Source: Sphingomonas aerolata | GTDB taxonomy: Bacteria; Pseudomonadota; Alphaproteobacteria; Sphingomonadales; Sphingomonadaceae | Direction: 5' to 3' | DNA length: 64,000 bases | Assembly (NCBI RefSeq): GCF_003046295.1 | Contig: NZ_PZZN01000001.1 | Span: 1,074,812-1,138,811 of the forward strand | Shown here: piece after piece, positions 8,746-18,381 of the stretch | How the letters are laid out: the number at the start of each line of letters is the position of its first letter | How positions within the stretch are numbered: position 1 is the stretch's first letter | Translations under genes and position numbers: made by a program | The notes under the pieces: generated by a model | The model's database searches: none | What the model was told of the DNA's origin: nothing | What the model saw: only the letters and a program-made list of their open reading frames with translations

Positions 8746-10089
8746 ATGTCCGATACCCCGACCCCCACCGGCATGCCCGCCGAGACCGAAGCCGACCTGA
8801 CCGGCGTCGCCGCGCGCGTCGCCCCCAAGCCCGAGGTCGAGAAGATCGGCGGCCGCAAGCTGAAACCCTCGACGCTGATGATGGGCCATGGTTACGACCC
8901 GTCGCTGTCGGAAGGCTCGCTGAAACCCCCGATCTTCCTCACCTCGACCTTCGTCTTCCCCAACGCCGCCGCGGGCAAGCGCCATTTCGAGGGCGTCACC
9001 GGCAAGCGTCCGGGCGGTGCCGAGGGCCTCGTCTATTCGCGCTTCAACGGCCCCAACCAGGAGATCCTCGAGGATCGCCTCGGCGTCTGGGAAGAGGCCG
9101 AGGACGCGCTCGCCTTCTCGTCCGGCATGTCCGCGATCGCCACCTTGTTCCTCGCGATGGTCAAGCCCGGCGACACGATCGTCCATTCGGGACCGCTCTA
9201 CGCCGCGACCGAGACGTTGATCGGCCGCGTGCTCGGCAAGTTCGGGGTCAAGTGGCTCGACTTCCCCGCCGGCGCCACGCGCGAGGAGATCGACGCGGTG
9301 ATGACCGAGGCCGCGACCGGCAATGTCGCGCTCATCTATCTCGAAAGCCCCGCCAACCCGACCAACGCGCTGGTCGATGTCGAGGCGGTCGCCGCCAGCC
9401 GCGACGCGATCTTTGGTGACGAGAAGCCGCCGATCGCGATCGACAACACCTTCCTCGGACCGCTCTGGTTCCAGCCGCTCAAGCACGGCGCGGACATCGT
9501 CGTCTATTCGCTGACCAAATATGTCGGCGGCCATTCGGATCTCGTCGCGGGCGGCGTGCTCGGCACCAAGGCGCACATCAACACGATCCGGACGATGCGC
9601 AACACGATCGGCACGATCACCGATCCCAACACCGCGTGGATGCTGCTGCGCAGCCTCGAGACGCTCGAACTCCGCATGAGCCGCGCGGGCGAGAATGCGG
9701 CCAAGGTCTGCGCCTATCTGCGGCATCACCCCAAGGTCGAGCGCGTCGGCTATCTCGGCTTCCTCGCCGACGAGCCCGGCGCCGAGCGTCAGGCCGACAT
9801 CTATCGCCGCCACTGCACCGGCGGCGGCTCGACCTTCTCGCTCTACCTGAAAGGCGGCGAGCGCGAGAGCTTCGCCTTCCTCGACGCGCTCAAGATCGCC
9901 AAACTCGCGGTCTCGCTCGGCGGCACCGAAACGCTCGCCAGCCACCCCGCCGGCATGACTCACCTCTCGGTCCCCGACGCGCGCAAGCAGGCTTTGGGCA
10001 TCACCGATAACCTGGTGCGCATCTCGATCGGCGTCGAGGATGCCGACGACCTGATCGCCGACTTCACGCAAGCCCTCGAAGCGATCTGA
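8746..10089 (+). CDS. Cystathionine gamma-synthase family PLP enzyme
   Basis: 447 residues of the Cys/Met-metabolism PLP family (cystathionine gamma-synthase, gamma-lyase, homocysteine synthase). Seen: PIFLTSTFVFPNAAAGKRHF, VYSRFNGPNQEILEDRL, the PLP phosphate-binding SSGMSAIATLF, IYLESPANPT, IAIDNTFLGP and the Schiff-base lysine in YSLTKYVGGHSDLVAGG (K258). The C-terminal SLGGTETLASHPAGMTH is standard. I chose ATG 8746 because AGGAG (8735-8739) precedes it at 6 bases; an ATG at 8731 has no such site. The exact reaction cannot be chosen from sequence. Confidence 0.9.
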   Translation: MSDTPTPTGMPAETEADLTGVAARVAPKPEVEKIGGRKLKPSTLMMGHGYDPSLSEGSLKPPIFLTSTFVFPNAAAGKRHFEGVTGKRPGGAEGLVYSRFNGPNQEILEDRLGVWEEAEDALAFSSGMSAIATLFLAMVKPGDTIVHSGPLYAATETLIGRVLGKFGVKWLDFPAGATREEIDAVMTEAATGNVALIYLESPANPTNALVDVEAVAASRDAIFGDEKPPIAIDNTFLGPLWFQPLKHGADIVVYSLTKYVGGHSDLVAGGVLGTKAHINTIRTMRNTIGTITDPNTAWMLLRSLETLELRMSRAGENAAKVCAYLRHHPKVERVGYLGFLADEPGAERQADIYRRHCTGGGSTFSLYLKGGERESFAFLDALKIAKLAVSLGGTETLASHPAGMTHLSVPDARKQALGITDNLVRISIGVEDADDLIADFTQALEAI

Positions 10090-10099
10090 GACTAACCTT

Positions 10100-10210
10100 G
10101 TTCTCCCGCGAAGGCGGGAGCCCAGACTGGGTCCCCGCCTTCGCGGGGAAACACCCGGACTAGGAGCCCCGCCTTCCCCCCGTCATCCTGACGAAAGTCA
10201 GGACCCAGAG
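10100..10210. repeat. Short B/C-type hairpin plus a family A half-element
   Basis: A compact mirror repeat TCCCGCGAAGGCGGGAGCCC...TCCCCGCCTTCGCGGGGA spans 10100-10152 and could act as a terminator-like hairpin. A single family A arm, CCGTCATCCTGACGAAAGTC-AGGACCCAGAG, lies at 10180-10210. They fill the gap before the phosphoribosyltransferase gene. Confidence 0.75.
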
Positions 10211-10277
10211 CCCGGCAAACCCGCCCCCACCGAACACCGGCTGGCCCCCGCGCCCCCCACCCGTTAAAGCGCAACGG

Positions 10278-10796
10278 ATGCCGATCTTCACCCCCATCCC
10301 GCAGGACGACTTCGTCGCCGCGATCCACACCCTCGCCGCCCAGCTGCGCGCGGACGCCGACTGGACTCCCGATTTCATCATCGGCATCGGCCGCGGCGGT
10401 CTCGTCCCCGCGGTCTTCCTCAGCCACGCGATCGGCCTGCCCACGCTCTCGGTCGACTATTCGAGCCAGGTCGAGGATTTCGCCGACCAGCCGCTCGTCA
10501 AGCTCGCCGCGCGCACCCAGTCGGGCGAGCGCCTGCTCTTCCTCGACGACATCAACGACTCCGGCCGCACGATCACGCATCTGCGCACCGCGCTCGCCGC
10601 CGCGGGCGCGACGCCCGGCGCGATCCGCTTCGCGACTTTGATCGACAATCTCAGCTCCGCCGAACGCATCGACTACACCGCGCGCACGATCGACCGCCGC
10701 GACACCAAGGACTGGTTCGTCTTCCCCTGGGAAGCCGTCGCCCCCGCCACGACGATCGAACACGACGCCGCCGAAGTCCCCGACCGCATCGCCTGA
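10278..10796 (+). CDS. Phosphoribosyltransferase (type I fold)
   Basis: 172 residues with the PRPP-binding motif RLLFLDDINDSGRTIT (D90-D91 and the following loop) and the upstream loop IIGIGRGGLVPAVFLSHAIG. The size and the early GRGG resemble xanthine/guanine phosphoribosyltransferases (Gpt-like) used in purine salvage, but the base-specificity hood is too short to assign. The start ATG follows a repeat-filled gap. No purine genes are beside it, so I give only the fold. Confidence 0.85.
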   Translation: MPIFTPIPQDDFVAAIHTLAAQLRADADWTPDFIIGIGRGGLVPAVFLSHAIGLPTLSVDYSSQVEDFADQPLVKLAARTQSGERLLFLDDINDSGRTITHLRTALAAAGATPGAIRFATLIDNLSSAERIDYTARTIDRRDTKDWFVFPWEAVAPATTIEHDAAEVPDRIA

Positions 10797-10819
10797 CGCG
10801 CGGCACCCGCCACCCCTTC

Positions 10820-10904
10820 CCGTCATCCTGACGAAAGTCAGGATCCAGGGTTACAGGCGCCGCGCTTCACGGCTCTGGCTCCCGACGTCCCTCAGGATAA
10901 CGGA
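10820..10904. repeat. Family A pair with decayed right arm
   Basis: Left arm CCGTCATCCTGACGAAAGTC is intact. The right arm has drifted (GGCTCCCGACGTCCCTCAGG-ATAACGG). It lies between two convergent genes. Confidence 0.7.
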
Positions 10905-10929
10905 AGAGGGGCACACAGCCCCCCAAACC

Positions 10930-12213
10930 TCACCCGTCGCTGGCCCGCTCGATATCCGCACCAACCGCGCTCAGCTTCTCCTCGAGCCGCTCATACCCCC
11001 GGTCGAGATGATACACCCGCCCGACCGACGTCTCCCCATCCGCCGCGAGCCCCGCCAGGATCAGGCTCATCGACGCGCGCAGGTCGGTCGCCATCACCGG
11101 CGCGCCGACCAGCTTGTCGACGCCGCGCACCACCGCGGTGCGCCCGCGCACCTGGATGTCCGCGCCCATCCGCGCCAGCTCGGGCACGTGCATGTAGCGG
11201 TTCTCGAAGATCGTCTCGGTCAGCACGCTCGCGCCGTCCGCCTTGCACAGCATCGCCATGAATTGCGCCTGCATGTCGGTCGCAAAGCCCGGATAGGGCG
11301 CGGTCGACAGCGTCAGCGGCTGGAGATGCCCGTCCGACGCGACGCGGATGCCGTCCTTGGTCGGGGTGACGCTCACCCCCGCCTCGACCAGCGCGTCGAG
11401 CGTCGCGCCCATGTCCGACGCGGTCACGCCGGTCAGCTCGAGGTCGCCGCCGGTGATCGCCGCGGCGCAGGCATAGCTGCCCGCCTCGATCCGGTCGGGC
11501 ATCACCGCATAGGTCGCGCCGTGCAGCCGGTCGCGACCCTCGATCGTCAGCGTCTCGGTGCCGATCCCGTCGATCGACGCGCCCATCGCGACGAGGCAGC
11601 GGCACAGGTCGACGATCTCGGGCTCGCGCGCGGCATTCTCGATCACGCTGGTCCCGCGCGCGAGCACCGCCGCCATCACGACATTCTCGGTCGCGCCGAC
11701 CGACACGATCGGGAAGCGATAGCGCCCACCCGTCAGCCGTCCGCCTGGCGCGGTCGCCTTCACATAGCCCGCTGCCATCTCCAGCTCGGCGCCGATCGCC
11801 TCGAGCGCGCGCAGATGCAGGTCGATCGGCCGGTTGCCGATCGCGCAGCCGCCGGGCAGCGACACCGTCGCCTCGCCGCCGCGCCCGAGCAGCGGCCCGA
11901 GCACGAGGATCGACGCACGCATTTTCCGCACGATGTCGTAGGGCGCCTCGGTCGAGGTCAGGTTGCCCGCGCGGATCGTCATCACCCGCCCGAAATCCTC
12001 AGGCCGCGTCCCCTGGATCGCGGTCGACGCGCCCAGCTGGTTGAGCAGATGCCCGAACCCGTCGACGTCGGCCAGCCGCGGCAAATTGCGCAGCGTCAGC
12101 GGCTCCTCGGTCAGCAATGCGCAGGGCATCAGCGTGAGCGCGGCGTTCTTCGCGCCGGAAATGGGCAGGCGCCCGGTCAGGCGGTTGCCGCCGCGAATGA
12201 GAATACGGTCCAT
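10930..12213 (-). CDS. murA: UDP-N-acetylglucosamine 1-carboxyvinyltransferase
   Basis: First committed enzyme of peptidoglycan synthesis; adds enolpyruvate to UDP-GlcNAc in the cytoplasm. 427 residues, the family length. Seen: [34 protein letters not shown] with the conserved K22, the fosfomycin-target cysteine in [17 protein letters not shown] (C123), and the C-terminal [18 protein letters not shown]. The start at MDRILIRGG was preferred over an upstream in-frame codon because it matches the conserved N-terminus. Confidence 0.95.
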   Translation of the reverse strand: MDRILIRGGNRLTGRLPISGAKNAALTLMPCALLTEEPLTLRNLPRLADVDGFGHLLNQLGASTAIQGTRPEDFGRVMTIRAGNLTSTEAPYDIVRKMRASILVLGPLLGRGGEATVSLPGGCAIGNRPIDLHLRALEAIGAELEMAAGYVKATAPGGRLTGGRYRFPIVSVGATENVVMAAVLARGTSVIENAAREPEIVDLCRCLVAMGASIDGIGTETLTIEGRDRLHGATYAVMPDRIEAGSYACAAAITGGDLELTGVTASDMGATLDALVEAGVSVTPTKDGIRVASDGHLQPLTLSTAPYPGFATDMQAQFMAMLCKADGASVLTETIFENRYMHVPELARMGADIQVRGRTAVVRGVDKLVGAPVMATDLRASMSLILAGLAADGETSVGRVYHLDRGYERLEEKLSAVGADIERASDG

Positions 12214-12388
12214 CCCCGGCTGTCTATCGCCCCGCACGATCCGCGCAAGCCCGGCCGCGTGGCGGGCCTGCGTCCGCAGGCGCGCTTGGCGGTCAACCAA
12301 ATGCGGCTCATACCGGCCCTATTGATCGACTTTAATGCGTAAAATCGGGGGGTTTGCTCTGTGGAGCAACGACGGGGAGCCGATCACA

Positions 12389-13123
12389 GTGCCGCACAGT
12401 TGCTTCGCCGAACGTCTCGGCGATTACATCACCTTGACCGAGAGCGAGACGACGGCACTGACGCGCCTCGAGGAGCGCCCGCGCGACCTGCGCCGCGGCA
12501 CTATCCTGCTGCGCGAGCACGACCCGATGGCCGAGCTCTTCATCCTCCAGCGCGGCATGGCGATGAGCTATGTCCTGCTCGACGACGGCAGCCGCCAGAT
12601 CCTGCGCTTCCTGTTTCCCGGCGACATGCTCGCGGTCTCGGCTTTGGTCTATCGCGACTCGCCCGAGACGATCGTCGCGATGACCGACCTGACCGTCTGC
12701 CCGTTCGACCGGACGCTGATGGCCGGGCTGCTGACCGAACATCCGCGGCTCGCTGCGGTCATCATGGTGATGAACCAGATGGAAAAGGTCGCGCTGACCG
12801 ACCGGCTCGCCGCGCTCGGCCGGACCTCGGCCAAGGTCCGCGTCGCTGCGCTGCTGCTCGAGATCCGCAACCGCATCCGGCTGACCGGACAGGCCGCGAC
12901 CACCGATTTCGCGCTGCCGCTCACGCAGGAGGAGATTGGCGACGCGACCGGGCTGACCGCGGTCCATGTCAACCGCATGCTGCGCCAGCTCGAGGAGGAC
13001 GGGCTGATCGCGCGCGGTGCTGGCCGCGTGTCGTTCACCGACGAGACCGCGCTGCTGCGTGCCGCCAATTACGTGAACCGGTTCGACGGTCTCGACCTGC
13101 GCTGGCTCCCGCCCGCGCGCTGA
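12389..13123 (+). CDS. Crp/Fnr family transcriptional regulator
   Basis: 244 residues: an N-terminal cyclic-nucleotide-binding-type beta barrel (RGTILLREHDPMAELFILQR, RQILRFLFPGDMLAV), a long dimerisation helix and a C-terminal winged helix whose recognition region is LPLTQEEIGDATGLTAVHVN-RMLRQL. No N-terminal Fe-S cysteine cluster is visible, so an oxygen-sensing FNR role is unlikely; it is nearer to FixK or Crp-like subfamilies. GTG 12389 is preferred because GGGGAG sits 9 bases upstream. An ATG at 12335 lacks a ribosome site but would extend it by 18 residues. Confidence 0.85.
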   Translation: MPHSCFAERLGDYITLTESETTALTRLEERPRDLRRGTILLREHDPMAELFILQRGMAMSYVLLDDGSRQILRFLFPGDMLAVSALVYRDSPETIVAMTDLTVCPFDRTLMAGLLTEHPRLAAVIMVMNQMEKVALTDRLAALGRTSAKVRVAALLLEIRNRIRLTGQAATTDFALPLTQEEIGDATGLTAVHVNRMLRQLEEDGLIARGAGRVSFTDETALLRAANYVNRFDGLDLRWLPPAR

Positions 13124-13177
13124 CAACCCTGGCCCGGCGGGGCCCCAGCCCCCGACGCGCCCCTTAAAGCCTCGCGA

Positions 13178-13570
13178 TCAGGCCTTTTCGAGCGTGCACT
13201 GCAACGGGTGCTGGTTCTGCTGCGCGAAATCCATCACCTGGCTGACCTTGGTCTCGGCGACCTCGTAGCTGAACGTCCCGCACACGCCGACGCCCTTCTG
13301 GTGGACGTGCAGCATCACCCGCGTCGCCGCCTCCATGTCCATGCGGAAGAAGCGCTGCAGGCACAGCACGACGAATTCCATCGGCGTGTAATCGTCGTTG
13401 AGCATCAGCACGCGGTACGGCGTCGGCTGCTTGGTGCGCGACCGCGTCTTGGTCGCGATGCCGACATTGCCCCGGTCGTTGCCGCCGGAATCCCCGGTGC
13501 CGTCGGAATTCCCGTCTTCGGCACGGATCCCGTCTTCAACACGGCTATAGCGTCGCTCGGTCATCGTCAT
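13178..13570 (-). CDS. clpS: ATP-dependent Clp protease adapter ClpS
   Basis: N-end-rule adapter that hands substrates to ClpA. About 130 residues: a variable charged N-terminus followed by the canonical core [60 protein letters not shown] and a terminal LQCTLEKA. The hydrophobic-pocket residues (ND.YT..EFV, M, H) are kept. Start choice is uncertain: ATGs at 13600, 13570 and 13564 are all in frame and none has a clear ribosome site; I took 13570. Confidence 0.92.
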   Translation of the reverse strand: MTMTERRYSRVEDGIRAEDGNSDGTGDSGGNDRGNVGIATKTRSRTKQPTPYRVLMLNDDYTPMEFVVLCLQRFFRMDMEAATRVMLHVHQKGVGVCGTFSYEVAETKVSQVMDFAQQNQHPLQCTLEKA

Positions 13571-13712
13571 CGGAACCAGTATTTTCGGTGTCAGCGCCAT
13601 GACGTGAAAATATGGCACCTGATGGTCGAAGAGCAAGCCCCGCCCGCTAAAAGGGCAACCTATGAGGCCCGGCAAAAGGGCCCGACAAAAGGGCCAGGCA
13701 CAAGCGACACGC

Positions 13713-13746
13713 AAAAGGGGCAGGCAAGGGATCCCCTGCCTGCCCC
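13713..13746 (-). terminator. Rho-independent terminator of the phasin gene
   Basis: A near-perfect 30-base palindrome (13717-13746) has outer arms GGGGCAGGCA and TGCCTGCCCC and an inner GGGATCCC. Read on the minus strand it is followed by TTTTGC. It lies 58 bases past the phasin stop codon. Confidence 0.8.
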
Positions 13747-13803
13747 TCCCGTCTCGCGTCGGGCCGGAGGCGGCGCGCGCGGCGCCCGACCCCGGTCACC
13801 GGC

Positions 13804-14712
13804 TCAGTTGGCGATCTTCATCTTCTCGGTCGCGATCGCGACCCGGTTGGACAGAGGCTGCGTGATCTCGCCCGCCATCTTCATCATCATCTCGGTCGAA
13901 CGCGCGCTGTCCGCGATCAGCGTGTCGAACGCGGTGCGCATGTAATCGCCCTGCAACTTCATGAACTCGGTCGGCGACTTGGCCGCGGCGAGCGTCTTCA
14001 TCGCCTCGGTCGCGCCCTCGAACGACGCCTTGGCATAGGCCGAAACCTCATGCCCCAGCGTCTCGGCGCCCTTGGCGGCGATCTTCGACGATTCGACGAT
14101 CGCCTCGATATTGCCCTTGGCGAACGCATTGGCGTCCTCGAACGCGGCCGCGCTCTTCTCCATCGCGCCCTTCGCGCGGGTCGAGAGGTCGGCGAACATT
14201 GCCTGGGTCTTTTCGATCGTGCCGGTGTCGAAATTCATCATGCCATCCTTTCCTGTACGCGCCGCTCCGACGGGAACGACGATGTCTGCTGGTGTCGAAA
14301 CGGGTGTTGCAAGCGGCACCGCGACGCCGGTTACGGCGGGCTGCGCGTCTTCGGTGTTTGCGGGCTGCGCGTCGTCGGACGCGGCGAGCTGCGGCTCGTC
14401 GGGGCTTGCGGGCTGCGCGGCGATGTCCGCCGCAGCGATCCCCGCCGCCCCCTCGACCGCAGCGACTGCCGTCTCGGGCACAGTCTCGGGAGGCGCGACG
14501 GGCGCGGTCTCGGGCGGTGCGATTTCGAGGGCTTGCACGGCTGCCGGAGCCGGCTCGACGATCGGGGTAGGCTCCGCGACCGGGGCCGTCTCAACCGCCG
14601 CGCCCATCTCGGCCGGGGGCAGCGCGACGGGCTTGGCGACTCGCTTGGCTCGCGCCGGCGCGACGGATTTGACCGTCCCGCGATCGCCCGACTTCGAACC
14701 AGACCCCCGCAT
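13804..14712 (-). CDS. Phasin family protein with long Ala/Pro-rich N-terminus
   Basis: 302 residues. The C-terminal half (about residues 155-302) is a typical phasin helix: FDTGTIEKTQAMFADLSTRA, a central AAFEDANAFAKGNIEAIVES and SPTEFMKLQGDYMRTAFDTL. Phasins coat PHA granules and control their number and size. The N-terminal half is low-complexity, rich in Ala, Pro, Val and Glu, with PAKRVAKP-like basic stretches at the very start, and is not part of the phasin domain. The ATG at 14712 follows AAGGCGGGGG. Placed 133 bases downstream of phaC on the same strand, with its own promoter and terminator. Confidence 0.88.
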   Translation of the reverse strand: MRGSGSKSGDRGTVKSVAPARAKRVAKPVALPPAEMGAAVETAPVAEPTPIVEPAPAAVQALEIAPPETAPVAPPETVPETAVAAVEGAAGIAAADIAAQPASPDEPQLAASDDAQPANTEDAQPAVTGVAVPLATPVSTPADIVVPVGAARTGKDGMMNFDTGTIEKTQAMFADLSTRAKGAMEKSAAAFEDANAFAKGNIEAIVESSKIAAKGAETLGHEVSAYAKASFEGATEAMKTLAAAKSPTEFMKLQGDYMRTAFDTLIADSARSTEMMMKMAGEITQPLSNRVAIATEKMKIAN

Positions 14713-14736
14713 CACATCTGCCCCCGCCTTATCGTG

Positions 14737-14793
14737 TTGCGTCGCAATATATCACAGTTGCAACGCCCCGACAATCGCCATTGTGCAGTGCAA
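14737..14793 (-). promoter_or_regulatory. Phasin promoter with overlapping TTGC/GCAA motifs
   Basis: On the minus strand a -35 TTGTCG (14774-14769) and a -10 TATATT (14751-14746) are separated by exactly 17 bases. Three TGC/GCA mirror motifs overlap or adjoin it: TTGCGTCGCAA (14737-14747) over the -10, GTTGCAAC (14757-14764) in the spacer, and TTGCACTGCACAA upstream (14781-14793). TGC-rich sites are known targets of PhaR-type repressors of phasin genes in other alphaproteobacteria; that this is such a site is inference. Confidence 0.6.
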
Positions 14794-14845
14794 TATATTC
14801 CCCGATTCAACGTGTTGGTTAACGGGCGCTCGAGGCGGCCTGCGC

Positions 14846-16603
14846 TCACCGCATCCGCACATAGTCTCCCGGCGACTCGCCAAGCGCGGGCAGCGCCCCT
14901 TCGCCGGGGATCCGCGCCCCCGTCGCCGCGACCGTTTCGTCCCCCATGGCGCGCAGCCACGCGACCCAGTCGGGCCACCAGCTCCCCTTGGTCTCGACCG
15001 CCGCGGCGACGAACGCGTCGAGGCTCGAAGGCGCGTCGGTGCTGGCCGGATCCAGCGTCCAATATTGATATTTCCCCGCGGCGGGCGGGTTGACCACGCC
15101 GGCGATATGCCCCGACCCCGCCAGCACGAAGCGGACCGGCCCCGACAGCGCGGTCGTCAGCTTCCACACGCTCGCCGCGGGCGCGATATGATCCTCGCGC
15201 CCCGCCTGGACATAGGCCGGCGTCGTCACACGGCCGAGGTCGACCGGCGTGCCGTCCACCACCATCGCGCCCGGCTCGACCAGCAGATTGTCGCGGTACA
15301 GGTCGGTCAGATAGGCCTTGTGCCATTTCGCCGGCAAATTGGTCGTGTCGCCGTTCCAGTGGAGCAGGTCGAACGGCACATAGTCCTTGCCGAGCAGATA
15401 GTTGTTGGTGACGTAGTTCCAGATCAGGTCGCGCCCGCGCAGCAGGTTGAACGTCGCCGCCATGTAGCGCCCGTCGAGAAACCCCTCGGGCGACAGCGTG
15501 CCGAGCAGCGCGATCTGCTCGTCGTCGATGAAATGCGCGAGCTCGCCCGCATCCGCGAAATCGACCTGCGCCGTAAAGAACGTCGCGCTCGCGACGCGGT
15601 CCGCCTGCCCCCGCGCGCTCAGCACCGCCAGCGTCGCGGCCAGCGTCGTCCCCGCCACGCAATAGCCGATCGTATGCACCGCGGGCACCTCGAGCAGGCT
15701 CCGCACCGTCTCGATCGCCTCGATCTGCGCGGCGACATAATCGTCCCAGATCACGTCCTTCATGCTCGCATCCGCGGACTTCCACGACACCATGAAGACG
15801 CTCAGGCCCTGCTCGACCGCCCAGCGGATGAAGCTCTTCTCGGGGTTCAGGTCGAGGATGTAGAAGCGGTTGATCCACGGCGGAAAGATCACCAGCGGGG
15901 TCGCCTGCACCCGCTCGGTGGTCGGCGCATAGTGGATCAGCTCGTAGAGCGGCGTGCGCAGCACGACCTTGCCCGGCGTCATCGCCAGGTTGCGGCCCAG
16001 CTCGAAACTGCCCTGCGCGGTGTGGGTCAGCTGCCCGCGGCCGATGTCCGCCATCATGTTCTGCAGCCCCTGCAACAGGTTGGCGCCGCGCGTCTCGATC
16101 GTCTTCTCGATCACCTCGGGATTGGTCAGCGCGAAATTGGTCGGGCTCATCGCGTCGACGAAGCCGCGCGTCGCAAAGCGCAGCTGCTCCTTCTGCCGCG
16201 GCTCCAGCCCCTCGACCGCGTCGACGCTGCGCAGCATCTGGTCGCCGATCGTCTGGTAGCTCTGCCGGATCAGGTCGAACACGGGCTCGCGCCACTGCGC
16301 CGCCTTGAATCGCTTGTCGGTCGCGGGCCCGGGCTCGGGCTGCGGCGCCGCGCCGCCCCCCGCGGGCACCAGCATCTGCTGCCACAAGGCAAAGCCGTCC
16401 CGCCAGAAATCGCGCACCCGCGAAAGCGTCGCCGGATCGTTGAACCCCGGCACCACCATCGCCTCCGGCACCGCCGCATCGAGCGGCGCGGTGATCGCAT
16501 CGAGCCCCTGCGCCATCATCATCTGCTGCGCGCGCCCCATCACCCAGGTCCAGTGCTGCAGCTCGGCCAGCGTCGGTGCGGCAATCCCCGGCGTCTCGGA
16601 CAT
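14846..16603 (-). CDS. phaC: Class I poly(R)-hydroxyalkanoate synthase
   Basis: 585-residue polymerase that joins hydroxyacyl-CoA into PHA on granules. Seen: the N-terminal segment [40 protein letters not shown], the alpha/beta-hydrolase core with the nucleophile cysteine in [15 protein letters not shown] (C315), the aspartate in [11 protein letters not shown] (about residue 470) and histidine in [14 protein letters not shown] (about 498). Length and motifs fit class I (single-subunit) enzymes. The ATG is preceded by AAAAGGAGAGG. The phasin gene follows directly, while phaA/phaB are not in this window. Confidence 0.95.
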   Translation of the reverse strand: MSETPGIAAPTLAELQHWTWVMGRAQQMMMAQGLDAITAPLDAAVPEAMVVPGFNDPATLSRVRDFWRDGFALWQQMLVPAGGGAAPQPEPGPATDKRFKAAQWREPVFDLIRQSYQTIGDQMLRSVDAVEGLEPRQKEQLRFATRGFVDAMSPTNFALTNPEVIEKTIETRGANLLQGLQNMMADIGRGQLTHTAQGSFELGRNLAMTPGKVVLRTPLYELIHYAPTTERVQATPLVIFPPWINRFYILDLNPEKSFIRWAVEQGLSVFMVSWKSADASMKDVIWDDYVAAQIEAIETVRSLLEVPAVHTIGYCVAGTTLAATLAVLSARGQADRVASATFFTAQVDFADAGELAHFIDDEQIALLGTLSPEGFLDGRYMAATFNLLRGRDLIWNYVTNNYLLGKDYVPFDLLHWNGDTTNLPAKWHKAYLTDLYRDNLLVEPGAMVVDGTPVDLGRVTTPAYVQAGREDHIAPAASVWKLTTALSGPVRFVLAGSGHIAGVVNPPAAGKYQYWTLDPASTDAPSSLDAFVAAAVETKGSWWPDWVAWLRAMGDETVAATGARIPGEGALPALGESPGDYVRMR

Positions 16604-16676
16604 GGGCAACCTCTCCTTTTGCCCAAGCCTAACCCACTCCCCCACCCGGCGAAAGCACCCAGCCATCCTCCCCTTC

Positions 16677-16770
16677 CGTCATCCCCGCGAAGGCGGGGAT
16701 CCAGACTGGCAAACGCCGCGACTCATCGGCAAACGCATAGACTATGGATCCCCGCCTCCGCGGGGATGAC
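16677..16770. repeat. Family B inverted repeat pair
   Basis: Arms CCGTCATCCCCGCGAAGGCG-GGGATCCAGACTGG and TATGGATCCCCGCCTCCGCG-GGGATGAC lie 5' of both phaC and the divergent aminotransferase gene. This is the first of six B pairs in the window. Confidence 0.85.
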
Positions 16771-16885
16771 AAAGGGCGGGCACGCCGCCTCCACCCCCCA
16801 CCTTTCCCACCAGAACCCAAACGCGGTGGATGACGCCCCCCGCGGCATACGGTACAGCACCCCTTCCTCCAGCTCGGGGCCGATC

Positions 16886-18094
16886 ATGTCCGACGATTTC
16901 TACCGCATCAAACGCCTGCCACCCTATGTCATCGCCGAAGTGAACGCGATGCGGGCGGCGGCGCGGGCGGGCGGCGAGGACATTATCGATCTCGGCATGG
17001 GCAATCCCGACCTGCCGCCCCCCGATCACGTCATCGCCAAGCTCGTCGAGGTCGCCAGCAAGCCCGGCGCGCACGGCTATTCGCAGTCGCGCGGCATCCC
17101 CGGCCTCCGCAAGGCGCAGGCCAATTACTATGGCCGCCGCTTCGGCGTCGACGTCGATCCCGAGACCGAGGTCGTCGTGACGATGGGATCGAAGGAAGGG
17201 CTCGCCAGCCTCGCCACCGCGATCACCGCGCCCGGCGACGTCGTGCTCGCGCCCAACCCCTCCTATCCGATCCACACCTTCGGCTTCATCATCGCCGGCG
17301 CGACGATCCGCGCGGTGCCGACCACCCCCGACGACGCCTATTTCGAGAGCCTCGAGCGCGCGATGGCGTTCACCGTGCCGCGCCCGTCGATCCTCGTCGT
17401 CAACTATCCGTCCAACCCGACCGCGGAAGCCGTCGACCTCGCCTTCTACGAACGGCTCGTCGCGTGGGCGAAGGAGAACAAGGTCTGGATCATCTCCGAC
17501 CTCGCCTATTCCGAGCTCTATTACGACGGCAATCCGACCCCCTCGATCCTCCAGGTCAAGGGCGCCAAGGACATCGCGATCGAGTTCACCTCGCTCAGCA
17601 AGACCTATTCGATGGCGGGCTGGCGGATCGGCTTCGCGGTCGGCAACAAGACGCTGATCGCGGCGATGAGCCGGGTGAAGAGCTATCTCGACTACGGCGC
17701 CTTCACCCCGATCCAGGCCGCCGCCTGCGCCGCCCTGAACGGCCCGCAGGACATCGTCGCGCGCAACCGCGAGCTCTATCACAAGCGCCGCGACGTGCTG
17801 GTCGAAAGCTTCGGCCGCGCCGGCTGGGACATCCCCTCGCCGCGCGCCTCGATGTTCGCCTGGGCGCCGCTCCCGCCCGCGCTCGCGCATCTCGGCAGCC
17901 TCGAATTCACCAAGCAGCTCCTCACCCACGCGCACGTCGCGGTCGCGCCCGGCGTCGGCTATGGCGAGAATGGCGAGGGCTATGTCCGCATCGCGATGGT
18001 CGAAAACGAACAACGCCTCCGCCAGGCCGCGCGCAACGTGAAGCGCTACCTCCAGAGCATGGGCGTCAACACCCCCGCCCAGGGCGCCGGCTGA
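16886..18094 (+). CDS. PLP-dependent aminotransferase, AlaC/LL-diaminopimelate-type
   Basis: 402-residue fold-type I aminotransferase. Seen: IIDLGMGNPDLPPPDHVIAK, the phosphate-binding region TMGSKEGLASLATAI, VVNYPSNPTAEAVDL, ISDLAYSELYYDG and the PLP lysine in SLSKTYSMAGWRIGFAVGN (K239). The opening MSDDFYRIKRLPPYVIAEVN and the GNPDLPPP pattern are shared by glutamate-pyruvate aminotransferase AlaC and proteins labelled LL-diaminopimelate aminotransferase in alphaproteobacteria. An alanine-forming role is the likelier one, since dapF-type genes are elsewhere. Starts at the ATG matching the conserved N-terminus. Confidence 0.87.
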   Translation: MSDDFYRIKRLPPYVIAEVNAMRAAARAGGEDIIDLGMGNPDLPPPDHVIAKLVEVASKPGAHGYSQSRGIPGLRKAQANYYGRRFGVDVDPETEVVVTMGSKEGLASLATAITAPGDVVLAPNPSYPIHTFGFIIAGATIRAVPTTPDDAYFESLERAMAFTVPRPSILVVNYPSNPTAEAVDLAFYERLVAWAKENKVWIISDLAYSELYYDGNPTPSILQVKGAKDIAIEFTSLSKTYSMAGWRIGFAVGNKTLIAAMSRVKSYLDYGAFTPIQAAACAALNGPQDIVARNRELYHKRRDVLVESFGRAGWDIPSPRASMFAWAPLPPALAHLGSLEFTKQLLTHAHVAVAPGVGYGENGEGYVRIAMVENEQRLRQAARNVKRYLQSMGVNTPAQGAG

Positions 18095-18108
18095 CCCGCC
18101 GCCCCCAG

Positions 18109-18318
18109 CCGTCATCCTGACGAACGTCAGGACCCAGAGCCAAGCAGCACTCCGCCCGTGGCTCCGGGTCCCGGATTAAGTCCAGGATGACGGCGGGAAG
18201 AGCAGCAGCCCCACCCCAAACCGTCATCCCCGCGCACGCGGGGATCCAGACTGGCGAACGCCCGTGAGTCCAGCAGCACCCGCATAGCCTATGGATCCCC
18301 GCCTCCGCGGGGATGACG
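18109..18318. repeat. Family A pair followed by family B pair
   Basis: The A pair at about 18109-18193 has a decayed right arm (GTCCCGGATTAAGTCCAGGA-TGACGG). A B pair follows at 18221-18318 with the usual centre ending ATAGCCTATGG. Together they fill the 287-bp gap between the aminotransferase and thioesterase genes. Confidence 0.85.
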
Positions 18319-18381
18319 AAGCGGGTGGCCGCACCCCCCCGAAAGGTTGACGCCACCCCCCGCCCCAGCCATCCCCCAGCC

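Noticed and set aside
12322..12335. FNR/FixK box before the Crp/Fnr regulator
   Set aside because: TTGAT-CGAC-TTTAA matches the left half fully but the right half in only three of five positions, too weak to call.
14072..18094. A 1,340-codon open frame on the plus strand
   Set aside because: Its first two thirds run antisense to clpS-side DNA, the phasin and phaC and give Arg/His-rich text. Only the last 402 codons (from 16886) are the real aminotransferase. High GC keeps the frame open.
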